Source: Manis javanica (Eukaryota > Chordata > Mammalia > Pholidota > Manidae). From it: 64,000 nucleotides of DNA. A program made the position numbers and the translations under genes. Of the stretch, positions 10,650 through 23,604 are shown one piece after another; the first letter of the stretch is position 1, and every line of letters begins with the position of its first letter. The notes under the pieces are model-generated. The model saw only the letters and a list, made by a program, of their open reading frames with translations. It ran no database searches and had not been told where the DNA came from. The stretch lies in assembly GCF_040802235.1 (NCBI RefSeq), contig NC_133166.1, positions 115,334,991 to 115,398,990 on the forward strand, in the 5' to 3' direction.

Positions 10650-11865
10650 GCCCTCAGTGAAGCGGACTCCATGCAAGTCTCTGGGGCTGTTGGCAGTTTG
10701 TTCCTATTGGCTTATATTTGGGGGCTCATGGGTGTAGTCGTATACCGTGTAGTCTAGTTTTGCTGCAAACATTGACCACATGCTTTAGTTTTACTATCTT
10801 GCTGCTCTCCTTTTAAGTGGAGATCCAAACCCTGTACCCCCACTGCCGCTCAGTCTTCCCCATTATTCTAAGTTAACTCACTTGGTGGTGACAGGGTTTG
10901 TGTGTAGACTATTAAAGGGAATCCATCCAAGGGGCTGGTGGTCACAATTTCTAAAGTGCTCCTTAAGGGCACTACTGCCAGCATGGTTTAGATTTTTCAG
11001 GAATTTACAGAGAACCATCAACTACAAGGGATGTTGTCCCCAAGTGGGTGACATTGACTCCACTTACCAGACCCTGGACTTCCAAGTCCTGTCAGTGGTC
11101 ATTTTGTCCCATTCATGGGGCACCAACTCAGTCAACAGCTTCGCCCTGCATGGCTCTGCTGTTTTCCCATGATCTTGCTGGCGGGATTTGCTGCCACAAG
11201 GCAATCCTGAAAGGGCTGTAGAAATCCATACAGATTTCTGTATCTAGACTTCCCCAGACAAATCCCCAGTTAACTTCTCCTAAAGCTACAGGTCCCTTCA
11301 GTTGCTGACCGCTACCGGGGCTGCCCTTCTTTTGACTCCAAAGTTTCTCTTATAAGGTGTGTTTACAGCTATCCTCATAGACCCTTTCTGCATCCTGACA
11401 GGAGTATTCTCTGGAACAGCCAGTAGCCCCAGGGAGTCACAGGGGTGGGACAGTTTGGGACCAGCTGGTAAGTTCCCTCTCCACTCGCCATTCCACCATC
11501 AGGTTGTGATTGTCCGTGTATAACTTCCCACCTGTCCTGTATCTGTCCCTGAGTGGCTCCCAGGGATGTGCCCCGTGCCCAAGGTTGTAGTTTCAAATCA
11601 CTGGGGTTGGGATTGGCCAGAAGGACGTGGCCTCTCAGCTTGGATTTTCTGTGGCTGTTCAGTTCTGATTTCTACCAGGCAAGACCAAGAACTGTCTCAT
11701 GAGCATTTTCATTTGGGGCCCTGTGTAGTAAATTCTTACAAATCAGCCATACTCCATGTAGCACAGGTAGGCCACTGGTTGAGGAGAAATTTTTCCACAT
11801 TATTCTTACAGTCAGAGAGGCCAATCTTTGTGGCATTGGACCCGTTCAGATTTTGTTAATCCCTG
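10650..11865. other. Intergenic stretch; possible old endogenous retroelement internal sequence
   Basis: The segment is unique-looking, lacks conserved coding frames, and lies directly before an LTR-like element at 11870. It could be MaLR internal sequence, but I see no recognisable gag or pol motif, so this is only a suggestion. Confidence 0.3.
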
Positions 11866-11869
11866 AGGT

Positions 11870-12340
11870 TCTGTATCAGTTAGCAATTGCTTTATAACAA
11901 ACAACCCCCAGATATGGTAGCTTAAAGCACTACACATTTATTAATACACACAAGTCCATGGATCAGCTGAGCCTTTCTGGTTTGGGGTGTATTCGGTTAA
12001 TCCTTCGTGTTGGCTCTGAGTTGGGTAGGCGACTCTGCTGACATTTGCTGGGATCTCTCACATGTTTGGGGACCAGCTGGCTGAAGGCCGGCCTAGCATA
12101 CTCTCGAATGGGTCATTCGGGCTCTCCTTCTGTGGTCTGACCCTCCTGCAGCCGGGCCTGGGCTTGTCCGCATGGAGGGGGCAAAGTCCCTAGACAGAGA
12201 TGGCATACATAAGCCTTTTGAGACCAAGGCGTGGGACATGACGCTGTGTCACTTTCCCCACATTCTATTTATCCAGGCCAGTCACAAATTCAATCCAGAG
12301 TCAGAGTGGGGGGAGAATTACAAAGTGACAGGGTAAATGG
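11870..12340 (+). mobile_element. MaLR/MLT1-like LTR, degenerate
   Basis: It begins tgtatcagttagcaattgct, then ttataacaaacaacc and gtagcttaaagc. This is the MLT1-type LTR opening (tgttagtttcctattgctgc ... gtggcttaaaac). The 3' half is diverged. Boundaries approximate. Confidence 0.55.
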
Positions 12341-12344
12341 CATA

Positions 12345-13790
12345 GATGTAGATAAGACGGTTACTGGGGCCATGAATGCAATCTCTTAGCATAGGCCCTA
12401 TGACTTTCCCTATGGCAGCCAGTTATAGTGACAGTGAATTTTGACTGCTCAAAGCTTGATTTATAATCAGATCATTATTCTATATCACATTCCTAGCATT
12501 ACTATTTACCAATATATTTTCAACAGGTTCTAAATTTTTATTATTAGGTTTCAGAGGCCCTATGTATAAAGAGGTAGAATCCGCAGAACCTCATTCATTA
12601 GTAGAATTCCACTCCAGGCAGCTCACTATCATCCATGTATCATGCGTTTCACTGCAAGTAACAGAAGATTAACTCAAAGTGGCTTAAAAATTATTAAATG
12701 TGATGTCTCGCAAATAGGGAAATCCAGAGGAAGGGCAGTTTACTTAGAGTCCTGACGATGTCGTCAAGGACCCAAGACAGTCCCATCTCTCTGTTCTGCT
12801 GGGCTCAGGGTGAGATCGACCCTTGGAGGTTGACTCCAGCAGTTCCGCGCATTGTGGCCACAGATACAATGGCATCCGCGGGAGCAAGGGGAACAGGCCT
12901 TTCTACTCCTGGGTCTCTTCCTTAGAAGAAAGGGAGCTTTTCCCGAAGAATCTCTGTGACTGCAAAATTTCCATTTAAACCTCCAGACCCACTTGCCGCC
13001 TTCTCCAGCTTGCTCCATGCCCTGGGAGGGTCAGCTCTGGGACGGCACCGGCGGACTCCTTTGCCTGTCGTTGCCAGGCAATGTTGGCCAGCAGGAGTCT
13101 TTAGCAGGAGAACAGACAGCAGGCAGAGAATGTGGTCAAGGTATTTAAACCTCCTGACTCCGTTTGCTAGGTCACCACAGACTGGGGGCATTTCGTTATC
13201 AAAGACTGGAGCCCCTGGCAGGCATCTCTTTCTGTGCAGCCCCCTCTAGGTTCAGGCCGAGGTGTGGCGATGACCCTCTGCTCTTGCCAGTCTGAGCCTT
13301 GTTTCTCTAAACCCACACCTTTGTCGACAATCTTGCTTCCCCAGTTTGACTGCGTCATCTGTTTCCATCCCAGGAGCCTGACGGACACCCTCCAATACAG
13401 ATCTTTCCCAGTGGCTCATTGGCTGGATTGACTAGCCTGTTTCCGAACCAAAACATAACAGGAGGGAACAACAATGAACAAATGATTATGTAGAAGGTGA
13501 TAGAAGTGGAAGATACATAAAAACACTCTGACATAAGATAACTGGCATTCCCAATGAGGAGATCAGAAAAAAAATGCAACAAGAAATACATTAAAAGATG
13601 CGGTATCACACTTTTCTGAAACAAGGCCTTTATTTATATATAAAGAACTCATACCTTGAGAAAACATGTGGGGGATGGGAGGAATCACATGAAAGGACAG
13701 AACAAAGCCATGTCCTGGGGACACAGATTTCATGGATACACAAAGATCACCATGACATTCATGAAAAAAACAAACCAACTTGTTACAGGC
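12345..13790. other. Intergenic stretch with no recognised gene
   Basis: An old interspersed element is likely near 12640-12720 (the word gtttcactgcaagtaacag is common in ancient repeats), but I cannot name it. No coding or RNA gene signal. Confidence 0.4.
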
Positions 13791-13794
13791 CAGT

Positions 13795-13945
13795 AGGAAA
13801 ACATCATTTATTTATTCAACAAATATTTATGCTGTATTCTGCTCAGGATATGCGGGATATGTTTAGTGTACAAACTAGATAAAGGTCTCTCCCCTTGTGC
13901 AGTTTATAGTCTAGTGGGGACAGACAGACATTTCTTCTAATATAA
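13795..13945 (-). repeat. L2-like LINE fragment
   Basis: atttattcaacaaatattta, then gtttagtgtacaaactagat and cagtttatagtctagtgggg, match the common L2-derived word order. Orientation is less certain than identity. Confidence 0.55.
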
Positions 13946-13949
13946 GAAA

Positions 13950-15600
13950 ATAAGAAGATGTTAAGTTTATGGAAAAAAAATATAGAGCAGGGTTGTGGGA
14001 TTGGGGCATCTGGGTTTGAAATTTTAAACAAAGCGTCAGGGAGGACTTACTGGCAAGTTGGGAACTGTAATGGTAAGCCGCATTGTACCGAGGCAACTAG
14101 CACCCCCAGTTCTTCATTGCCTGTAACAACGAAGGGGAGATATCAAAGTGGAAGTTGGAAATTAAAAGCGGAGTTCAAGAGGGAGGTCTGAACTGAATAT
14201 AAAGTACTGGGGAGACTTTGGTGTATAAATAGCATGTAAGGCCACAAATCGGGAATGAGTATAATAGAAAGGGGAGGGGGCCCAAGACCAGAGGCCTCAA
14301 GGGATCAGAGAGGAGAGGGAGACCGAGGACATATCGCAGCCTGTGTCCTGCAAGTGAAGAAAGGGCTCCCACGAGGACAGAGCAGTTCTCCAGGTCGGCA
14401 TTGAGACGGGAACTGAGAATGTAGGGCTTGGATGTCATGGAGGGCCAGGACGAAAGTCAGGTTGGAGTGGCCTTAAGGGGAAATTGAAGGGGAGGTCTTG
14501 GAGAGACGGAGTACCAACAATTTTTTTTTTCCTGCAAAATGGAGCAAACGTATTTGGCAAGGGAAGTGATGTTTTTAAAGTGGGAGGAATTAACTCCGTG
14601 TCTATATGCTGATCGAAAAGCTCCAGCAGGGAGCGAACATCAGTAGAGGAGAGAGAGAGGAGACCTGGAAGAACAGAACCGCTGAGAAGGGGAGAGCAGG
14701 TGGGGTGTGGAGGACAAGTGCACGACTGGCTTCGGACAGGAGCTTGGATGGCTCAGGAGCCAGAAAGTGTGACAGCCGCATGTGGTAATCACATTGGTGG
14801 AAATTCTGATTGCTTCAGTTTTCAAGGAAGTAGGAAACGGAGTCATTAGCTGTCAGTGAGGAGGAGGGTGGTAGAGATTTAAAGAGAGAATAGGTTTTCT
14901 AGGGGCTTGGGGGAGTGACTGGACCGAGGGAATGGAGTATGATTGTCCCACAGCGTTAAGGACAGTAGTTGAGGATCACGGTTCTAAATTTGAAGTGAAA
15001 CTACTCAGCAAGCTGTATGCATTCCCCAGTCCCTCTCAGGAGCACAGTGCGGGCACAGAGCAGGAGGGGAATTACGTGAGCAGGGTTGTGGTTATGCTGT
15101 AGATGATGAAATGGGAGGGGCGAGCGAGTCAAGAGAGTCAACACCCATGATGAACGCTTGGGGGTGTCATCCCATAGCTTGCAATTCAAAGCTGGGAGGC
15201 TTAAGAGAAGAGGGAAAAAGCCGTAAGGTCAAGAAGAACAGCAAGTCAACCTCCTGGTATAAGAGTAGTAGGAGAAAAATACATCCACGCCTTTCAGGGG
15301 CTTCCGGAAAGCAGTGAACTCAAGGGAGGTCCAGGTTTTGGTTCGAGAAAGAAGGGAAGAGGAGCTTGAGAGAAGAGGTTGAGGGTCTGGGTGTTGTTCT
15401 GGTGGATGGTCTTGGAAGTCCAGAGAACCAGTGAAGAGGTTCAGGAGAGACGGAGATGGGGACAGGGGAAGAGACATGTACAACTCCACCAGGATTTATG
15501 TGCAAGATATGAAGGGTGATGTGGGAGTCTAGGCTTCTCAGGTTCACTGTCTAGAAGCTAGGAAAATTGATTTGCAAGAAGAAGGAAAAAAATGCAATAT
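13950..15600. other. Intergenic stretch without recognised features
   Basis: Purine-rich on the + strand (gaggagg and gaagagg words). No conserved coding frame, CpG island or named repeat was recognised. Confidence 0.45.
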
Positions 15601-15819
15601 TTAAGCAGCACAGCTAGATTTTGCATAATACAAATGGCATGCTATGTGTAATCACAGGTAAACCCATTTATATCTGGATGAAACTATATATCTGAGGCTT
15701 TTTTGTTGCTGTTCAATATAATATCTTTTAAAATAGTATTTTCTGACTTTTTAAAAGCTACTGTAGAGAAATTGATTTAGTATACCAAATATATACCCAA
15801 TCTCATTGCTGAACTACCT

Positions 15820-17200
15820 CATTAAATCTAATAATGTGTGCATTCAAATGTTTTCCATGTAGACAGTCCTTATTGTCTTTGAATGACAGCTTCGTCTCTT
15901 CCTTCCCAATTGTATATTCTTTTATTTCTTTTTTGTGTCTTGCTTCATTAACACAGTACAATGTTGAATGGAGGTAATCAGAGTGGCACTCTTGTTCTTG
16001 ATTTTAAAATGAGAAATTTCAACATTTTGCCATTAATTTAGTTTGCTATATAGTTTTTGGTATGTACCAAGTTAAGAAGGATCTCTTTCAACTCTAACTT
16101 ACTAGAAGTCTTTTTAAAAATCATGAGTGGATGTTAAATTTTATCAGACACATTTTCTGTGTTTATTGATATGATCTTGAGAATTTCTCATTTGATCCAC
16201 TAATATAGTGAAATACCTTTCTATATTGTCTATTCTTAAGCCATCTGTTCTGGTTATCTACTACTGTGTAATAAATGACTTCAAAGCTTAGCAGCATCAA
16301 ACAAGTATAATTTTCTTATACCTTATAATTCCATGAGTTGGGAATGTGGGCAGTGCTCAGGTGGTAGATTCTTCTCTTCCATGTGGCATTAACTAGTCTC
16401 TCAATAGTCACTTGATGGGATTCACCTAATGGGTGGTCGGGTCTAGAGAGTCCAAGACGGCTCCACTCACATGCCTGGCACCTTGGCTGGCAAGACTGGA
16501 GTGCTGAGATCAACAGGGCACTCTTTCTCCACATGATCTTTTCAGCAGTATAGCTGGAATTCTTAGTGGCAGCTCAGGCCGTGTTCAAGGCGAATGTTCC
16601 AAGAGACAAGTGGAAGCTGCCAGCCTGAGGAATGGAAACTGGCACAGTATCCCTTCTTTTCTACTTTATTGGTCAAAACAGTCAGAGTCCACCCAGCTTC
16701 AAGGGGAAGGCACACAGGATGCCAGGAGTGTCAAGGAACATGTGGCTGTCTTTAACCCCTCATACCATCCTTGCATTTTGGGGACAAACTCAAATTGATC
16801 AAAATTTAAATATTTACATGCTTCTAGATTATTCTTATTAATATTTTGTTTAGAAATGTTGCATTTATGTTCAAGACTGAGATTGGCTTCTGACTTTCCT
16901 TCTTTGTAATGTTCTTGTCTAGTTCGGTATAACCTCTATTGAGGTTATACCCAAATTATAAAATGAGTTGGAGAATCTTCTCTAATACTGTGCGTTTTAG
17001 AAGAGCTCATTTAAGATTGGAATAATCTGCTTCTGCAGCATCATTAGGGACACATCTGTTCTTTGTGAGAATACTTTAAATCACTGATCCAATTTATTCA
17101 GTGATTATAAGACTATTCAAGTTATCTATTCTTGAATTCTTTTTCTAAATTATATATTTTATAAATTTGTCCTTTTCTTGCATGTTTTTTATTAGCATAA
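15820..17200 (-). mobile_element. Decayed L1 ORF2 fragment, split by a younger LTR insertion
   Basis: Read on the - strand, 15820-16240 and about 16800-17200 match successive parts of the L1 reverse-transcriptase region (complements of 'gcactcttgttcttgatttt' and 'aaaatgagttggagaatctt'). The two halves are separated by an MLT1-like element at 16243-16800. Many stops and indels; not coding. Confidence 0.7.
16243..16800 (+). mobile_element. MLT1-like LTR nested in an L1 fragment
   Basis: It opens ttctggttatctactactgt then gtaataaatgacttcaaag, the pattern of a MaLR LTR start, and ends before the L1 resumes at aaaatttaaatatttac. Its position inside the L1 shows that it inserted later. Exact ends and the target duplication were not resolved. 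Confidence 0.55.
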
Positions 17201-17463
17201 AGTTGCTCTTAGGATTCCATTATTTCATAAAGCTTTTATTACAAAATAAATCATACACAAATAGACTGATGCAAGCAGTTTAAAGAATAATAATAAACTG
17301 GATTCCTGTTTACTTACAACCCAACTAAAGAAATTAAATATTACCGGTACCCACGAGCCTCCCCCTTTGTCCTTTCCCAATAAAATCACCTCCTACTCCA
17401 CCCACAGGTAACCACTGCGGAATGTTTCTTATTCATCTTCTTGCTTTTTGTTACAGTTTTATC

Positions 17464-17468
<5 letters not shown>

Positions 17469-17502
<34 letters not shown>
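17469..17502. repeat. (TG)n microsatellite
   Basis: 17 uninterrupted TG units lie within A/T-rich old repeat sequence. Confidence 0.95.
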
Positions 17503-17503
<1 letters not shown>

Positions 17504-18219
17504 ATCCTTAAATAAATATTGTTTAGTTCTGCCGGCTTTTGAATCATCCATAAATGTGAGAACACTATATGTATTTTTCAACAACTTATTTTTTTTCATT
17601 CAAGATATCTTTGGGGGTTTAATCAGTCAGGGTCCAACCAGGAAATAGAAACCACACCAGTAATACATAGAGAGAAAGTTTAATGTAAAGAACTGTTAGT
17701 GAGTAACAGAGCTTAACTACTCAGACTGTTAGTAGAGAACTCACAGTAGGTGGGAATAGCAGTGTATGAAGTAGCTACTACCTCTAGAGCTCAGAAGAGT
17801 ATGGAGGGAAGGAATCACTGGAAAGAGCCCCGAACCATGGCTGAAATCCAGACCTCACTGGGGAGGGAGTGGTCTATCAGATGGCAGGGAAGGTCAGTAA
17901 GGTGCTATCAACTGGGGCCCCAAACACAAAACCACCTGAGGGGGTACACTGTGGTAGAAGAAAGAATAAAAGCACCAGGATCAGGAAGAGAAGACCTTTC
18001 CTTTGACAGTATCCCCCCAGTGTTTCTACCAATAAGGTTTAATGTGCCAGCTGGCAAAAAAGAAACATTTGCAGCATCCAGCTTCTCTATCTCAAGGCAG
18101 GGCAAAGACTTGTTGATTGGAGCTGAGAGTAACAAATCCGTAACTGGCACGGAGGCTCATCTGTGCGTTGCATGTGGCTGCACTTCATTCATTGTCGCAG
18201 GACGGCGCCCTGTCGTCTG

Positions 18220-18860
18220 AATGCACCGCACTTCACTGATATACCTACTGTTGCTAGGCATTCGGGTAGTTTTCTGCCATCATGAACATTGCTGCTATGG
18301 ACATTCTTGTCCGTGTCTTCTAATGCACATGTGCCAGGGTTTCTCTAAAGAAGAATTTCCCAGGCAGTGCCCCAGAAAGGTGTATTAGGGTGCAGCTCTT
18401 TTCAGCCCGTGGGGTGGATGGGGCCTGGTGTGTCCAGAGCCCCTTCACCAGTCACCTGTGCCTGTGGGCCACCTCCTCAGTTAACCCAGTGTGCTGATGA
18501 CATTTTATGGTTTTCTATGTGTAAGAAAGGTTGGGAGGTGTTGCTTCAAAGAAATGACAGGGTTACTTAGAAGTGAAACTATTCGGTTGTAGGGTATAAA
18601 AATGTCCTATTTCAGTGTAACTCCAAATTGTTCCCCAAATGCTCCTGCCAGCACTGTGTGAGAGCCACTCTGCAGCCCCACCAACACTTGCTGTCATCAT
18701 GATCATCGGTCTGGTGGGGTGAAGGTATGTCTCATTGTGGCTGCCCTGTAGATTTCCTGAATACCAATGAGGCTGAACATCTTTTCATGATTATAGACCA
18801 TTTATATTTTGTCTTCTGGAATACTGGTTTCTTTTGCTTAATTTAAAAATTATTTTTTTC
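18220..18860 (-). mobile_element. Old L1 (L1ME/L1M-type) ORF2 3' fragment
   Basis: gaacattgctgctatggaca, ttcttgtccgtgtcttctaa, and gaggctgaacatcttttcat are the reverse-strand words of the L1 ORF2 C-terminal region. Heavily diverged. The 600 bp before it (17620-18220) look like another old insertion that I cannot name. Confidence 0.6.
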
Positions 18861-18904
18861 CTTTTCTTTATTGATAAGAAGGAGTTCATTCTATATTGTG
18901 GGCA

Positions 18905-19810
18905 CTATTTATGATTGTGCCAGTCAGAGTCCCATTGCAGAAGCTACTGTCACTGTTTTAAGTATTATGGGTTGCCGTGTAGGAGGTTGTGTTTACAGAA
19001 TGACTGGAAGGACCGGAGCAGCAGGCCCTCAGCTGGGCTTTCAGAAATGACATTCAAACAGCAGGGCAGAATTGGCCCACCCAGGGACCTGCTAGGCCTC
19101 TCCAGGAGGCTGGAGAATGCTTTGTCCCAGCTGCTGGCCTTGGAATTATACCCCTTTGGCAAAGGATCGGGAGGCTGTCATCGAGACTTGATTCTCGGAA
19201 TGCACTGCCTTGTCTGCGTCTGTGGAACAGGAAGCCAGTATCAGAACTGCTGGCTCCAGACGCTCTCTGCCTGACACGCTGCCCAACCCGTGTGGCCAAT
19301 ACCACCAGGTTTCACGGAAGCGCATCTGGCTGGCAGGCTCTACATCACACCCAGAACCTGAGCTGTGAGCAAGCAAGCCTGGGAAAAGCAGTGTTTCTCT
19401 TTCCAGCCTCTGACCTACAGGAAAGCAACTAGAAAGAGGTTGGGAGAGATGTTGAAAGAGACAGTTTCCCATGTCGGCTGAATCCCACAGTCTCATCACT
19501 CAGCATTCTTATGTGTCCTTGTCCTCAAACATCCCAAAACTGCCAACACCCACTGACGTAAGGTAACTCTCCCTCATACAAATGCAAGAGCACGGACTCC
19601 CTCCCCAAAAGCAAACAGTCATAACTCAACACTGACGGGTCATCACGTCTGTTTCTCGGTGTTCATCTTCCTTTGGTTCTGTCCCAATTCCGTCTTGATA
19701 CCCCAGAACTTACGGATGAAAATATGAGCCACTCCTGACATACCCTTTATCAGTGTCCTCCTTGACACTGTTGATGTTTGGGTCAAATAATTCCTTGTTC
19801 GGATGTTTAG
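18905..19810. other. Intergenic stretch with no recognised gene
   Basis: Mixed-composition sequence whose open frames show no conserved content. Probably old repeat remnants; none named. Confidence 0.4.
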
Positions 19811-19814
19811 TAGT

Positions 19815-19950
19815 ATTCCTGGCCTCTACTCACTGATGTGAACGGCGCCACCCCCAAGTCATGGCAATAAAAAATGTCTCCAGACATTGATTGACACATT
19901 TGTCCCATGGGTCAGAATCACCTCTTGTTGAAAAATACTGCCTTATATAA
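19815..19950 (-). mobile_element. MER20-like hAT transposon fragment
   Basis: aaaaaatgtctccagacatt, followed by gtcccatgggtcagaatcac and ttgttgaaaaatactg, is the reverse of the MER20 consensus (ctcaacc ... caatgtctggagacattttt). Confidence 0.65.
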
Positions 19951-20284
19951 AATAGAAGGGGAATAGGAGAGAGGGAAGAAATAGAAATAGGTTCCATAAT
20001 AGGGCAAGGAGGAAACAAGATATCTATTGAAATGTTCATTTCTGCCACAGCTCTAAGGCTATAGTTGATATTTACAACTACTCTTCTACATGACCCTCTT
20101 CACATTCTCTGTGCCTCCAGCCTGTACTGTGGCTGATTGGGGTTCTTTCCCTGGAAGGGTGACTTAACTTTCAGTCCTCAAGGGTTTGAGCTATGAGTGG
20201 TTTGGCCAGACCTTTTGTTATGAATCCTCAGTCCTGTTCCTTCCAAATCTCTGACTATGAGTGGTCACCATCATCTAATCCCAG

Positions 20285-20525
20285 CAGGTAAATTTATATA
20301 GTGCTTATCATGTTGCAGGCAATAATCTAAGTACTTTACCTATACTAATTCAGTTATTAGCACAGCAACTCTATGAGGTAGGTGCCACTGTTTACCCATT
20401 TTAAAGAAGAGGTACCGGAGGTGTGGAAAGGTTAACAAGTTGCTCATGGTCACGTGAGCAGTAAGTAGCCAGGATTTGGACTTGGGTGGCTCATATCCAT
20501 GCTCTTAACTACTAAAGTAATAATG
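20285..20525 (-). repeat. MIR SINE
   Basis: Nearly full-length reverse MIR: tatatagtgcttatcatg, ctctatgaggtaggtgcc, tttacccattttaaagaaga, then ttgctcatggtcacgtgag. Confidence 0.85.
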
Positions 20526-20924
20526 CTTCTCATACAGCTAAACTGTTATCCACTACCCTGGTACAGAGCTGCAGGTCAGATCAGCTGTCCTTAGAAACAA
20601 CAGATCTTGAAGTGACAGAAGCGTTCTATATCCTAATTGTATCAGGGGCAGTCCTGGCTGTGATATTGTACTGAAGTTTGACCAGATGTTGCCCTTGGGG
20701 GAAGCTGGGTAAAGAGCACATGCGATCACTCCATATCATTTCTTTAAGCACACATGAACCTACGATGATCTCAAAATAAAAAGTTTGATTAAATAAACAA
20801 ACAAACAGGGAGGGAATGTGCTGCAATCTTCCTGTACAACCTTGCCGTAAGCTCCGTACAGTTTCTCAGTCTGAAGCCTGGTTCTTCTGGAATCTTTTCT
20901 TGCTTTGCGACACATTGTAAGCCC

Positions 20925-21395
20925 ATAAAACTGGCTATAGAAAATTATCACAAGCTTAGTGGCTTAAAGCAGCACCCATTCATTGTCTCACAGAGCTGGA
21001 GGTAAGAACAAGCCTCACCGGGCTACGACAAGGTGTGGGCAGGGCTGGCTCCTTCTGGGGGCTGTAGGGGAGAATTTGTTTCCTTTCCTTTTCCAGCCTC
21101 CAGAGGCCACCTGCATTCCTTGGCTAGTGGCCTCTTCCTCCATTTTCAAAGCCAGCAGAATAGCGACTTCAAATCTCTCTCTGACTCCCATGACTGCCTC
21201 TTTCTGTCACTTAATAGGACTCTTGTGATTACGCTGGGCCTGCCCAGATAATCCAGGTCCCACCTCAAGTTCCTTAATTTAATCACAGGGAATTAAGTGG
21301 ATCCTTTAGCCATGAAAGGTGGCATTCACAGGCTCTGGGAATAGGACATGGGAGTCTCCACGGGGCAGGTGGGGCATGATTTTGCCTACCACACT
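20925..21395 (+). mobile_element. MLT1 (MaLR) LTR
   Basis: The word order follows MLT1 closely: agcttagtggcttaaagcag, gggctgtaggggagaatttg, cattccttggctagtgg, ttgtgattacgctgggcc, tgcctaccaca at the 3' end. No paired second LTR in the window, so it is a solo LTR. Confidence 0.8.
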
Positions 21396-21399
21396 TGGA

Positions 21400-23600
21400 A
21401 AATGACTCAGAGCATCACACTCACATTAGCATGTTGCCTTTAAAAATCCTAAGGAGCCTATCCAGCTTTATGCCTCTTTCTGCTGAGAGATTCTAGTTCC
21501 AGCAACGTGAGTACCTGATGTCAATATGCTTTATTATTGGCAATTTAACCTGGATCACTTGGTTAAGGCAGTGTCTGCTGGGTTTCTGTTTTCCTCTTTG
21601 TAATGAATGAATATCCTGTGGAACATAGCCAGATGCTGCTGAATGCACTGGAGAGCTTAAAGAAAATGAGAAGTTCAGGGCATTAGATTCTTGGATCAAG
21701 GCACAAAGCACCAACTAGTTCCCATGCCTGCCCTAAAAGAATTTATTACTCTGGTAGCCACAAGGCTAGTGTGGATGAAAATCAGAGTCAGAATCAACAA
21801 ATACAAAGAATTCATATTATGTCTGGTCTTTCCCTGGTCCCATGCGTCTCCCTTGTCAGTCCCCTGGAGAGCCCCTTTCTTCAGCGCCAAGCTCTTGAGC
21901 ACACAGTTTTCCCACACTAGCCTCCTCCAGGGCATAGCTTACTCTAGCATCTGGCTCATACAGACCGGTTTTTCCAGTGACCAGCTCCTGTTGAGATCTG
22001 CTTCCCCACTTACCAGTTCCTGAGCCGGCAGTGCCCAGCAGGCAGTAGCTGCAGCTGGCAGATCCTCTGGCAGCTTTGTGGTGTTGCCAGGAAGGCACTT
22101 CAGAATCTTCTCATCATCCTCTCCAGCGAAGTCTTGCACACAACACAACTTTCTATGGGACAGTCTAGAAAGCAGCACATGTCACTTTCAGTCAAATTCT
22201 ACTAGTGACAATATAACAATGCCCAAACCCAACTCCAAAGGAGGCTGGGAAATGAGGCACAGTCAGTGTCATATGCTCCACTACAAGTCTATGACTACCG
22301 AGGAAGAGAAATGATTTTGGTGGGTAGCAAGCAGTCTCCACCACAGGGGGAAAATCCTGGGTCCTGCAACAGGGAGGCCTAATTAGATCTGAGGATCAGG
22401 CCGGAGGTCAGGAGATATGACCTCTCTCAGGAAGGATCATTTCAACAGGGGTCAGAGTTACTCAGACAGGATGAAACACTCACATTGGCTTCGAGAATAG
22501 AAAAGTTGGAGTATCTGGGAAGCAAAAGGGATGGTGTGGCTGGGGCAGGGTAGGCTGAGGGCAGAGCAGCCAGCTGGGGTCATCAGGAGCCACCCAGGCA
22601 GGATCTTGCAGGCTGTGCAAACCCAGCTGTAACTCTCAGCAGAGAGGGGAGTTATTCAAAAGTGTAAGTGGGGAATTGATATAATTCTGATTTTCATTGT
22701 TAAATGTCACTTTAGTTCTCAGTACCCAGATCTTGGTTTCCAAATACCATTCTCCAATAAAAGCAACAGGACTCTTTGGGGGAATGGCTAATTCAGGGCT
22801 AGGACAGCAAAACCACAACGTGGCCCTGGAGCGGTATATAATACCAGACTCAAGGCAAGACTCGAAACAGTAAAAGGGACACAGAAGCCAACTTGAAAGA
22901 AACTCCCAGTTGCCAAAGCTGGGACAGTCTGAGTAGCAAAATAAATAACAGAGTACTGAGTAATGACTCCAAGTGTAAAATATATACGTACATTAGTCCA
23001 CAGTGGTATAAACAAATTGGGGAGAAGAGGCCAATATTCCTTACAGAAGAATTCCAGGTAGTACGTGGCTCCTCCCCCAGGAGGGGTGCTCAGCCCCGCC
23101 CACCTTTGTCTGTGGGCCGGACTTGGTGGCCGGCTTCCAAAGGGCAGAGTATGGAAAGGGGCAAATAGTAGCTATACAGTGGGGGACCTGGCAACGCGAC
23201 CTTAGCCAAGTGATGGAAATTAACATGGCCAGTGATGTCATGTCGATACCAGGTACTGACCGATGTGTGATGAGAAGCACATTCACCACCGTGGTATTTT
23301 CCCCAGAATACCAGTCTAGTCAAAAAACAGAAAAACCCAATTTGGGGGACACTCTACAAAGTTCCTAACCTGTACTCCTCAAAAGTGTCAGAATCATGAA
23401 AAACAAGGGAAGGCTGAAAAAAGGTGACAGGCAGAGGAGGCGTGCAGGATTTGGTTAATAGTAATGTGCCAATAATGTCCGGTGCTTAGTTTTGACCAAT
23501 GCGTGACGGTAATCTATGAAGCTAAGCTGTGTGTATCTAGTAGCTTCCTGTACTGTCTTAAAATAAGAAGTTTTGGTGGACTTTTTTGGTTTGGTTTGGT
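21400..23600. other. Intergenic stretch of unclear old repeats
   Basis: No gene. The part from about 23040 to 23440 (ggtgctcagccccgcccacc; cctggcaacgcgaccttag; aaaagtgtcagaatcatga) reads like an old repeat family seen across mammals, but I cannot assign it. Confidence 0.4.
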
Positions 23601-23604
23601 TTTT

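Noticed and set aside
17750-18220. 156-codon + strand open frame
   Set aside because: Lies in old repeat sequence and has no family-like content, splice support or CpG promoter.
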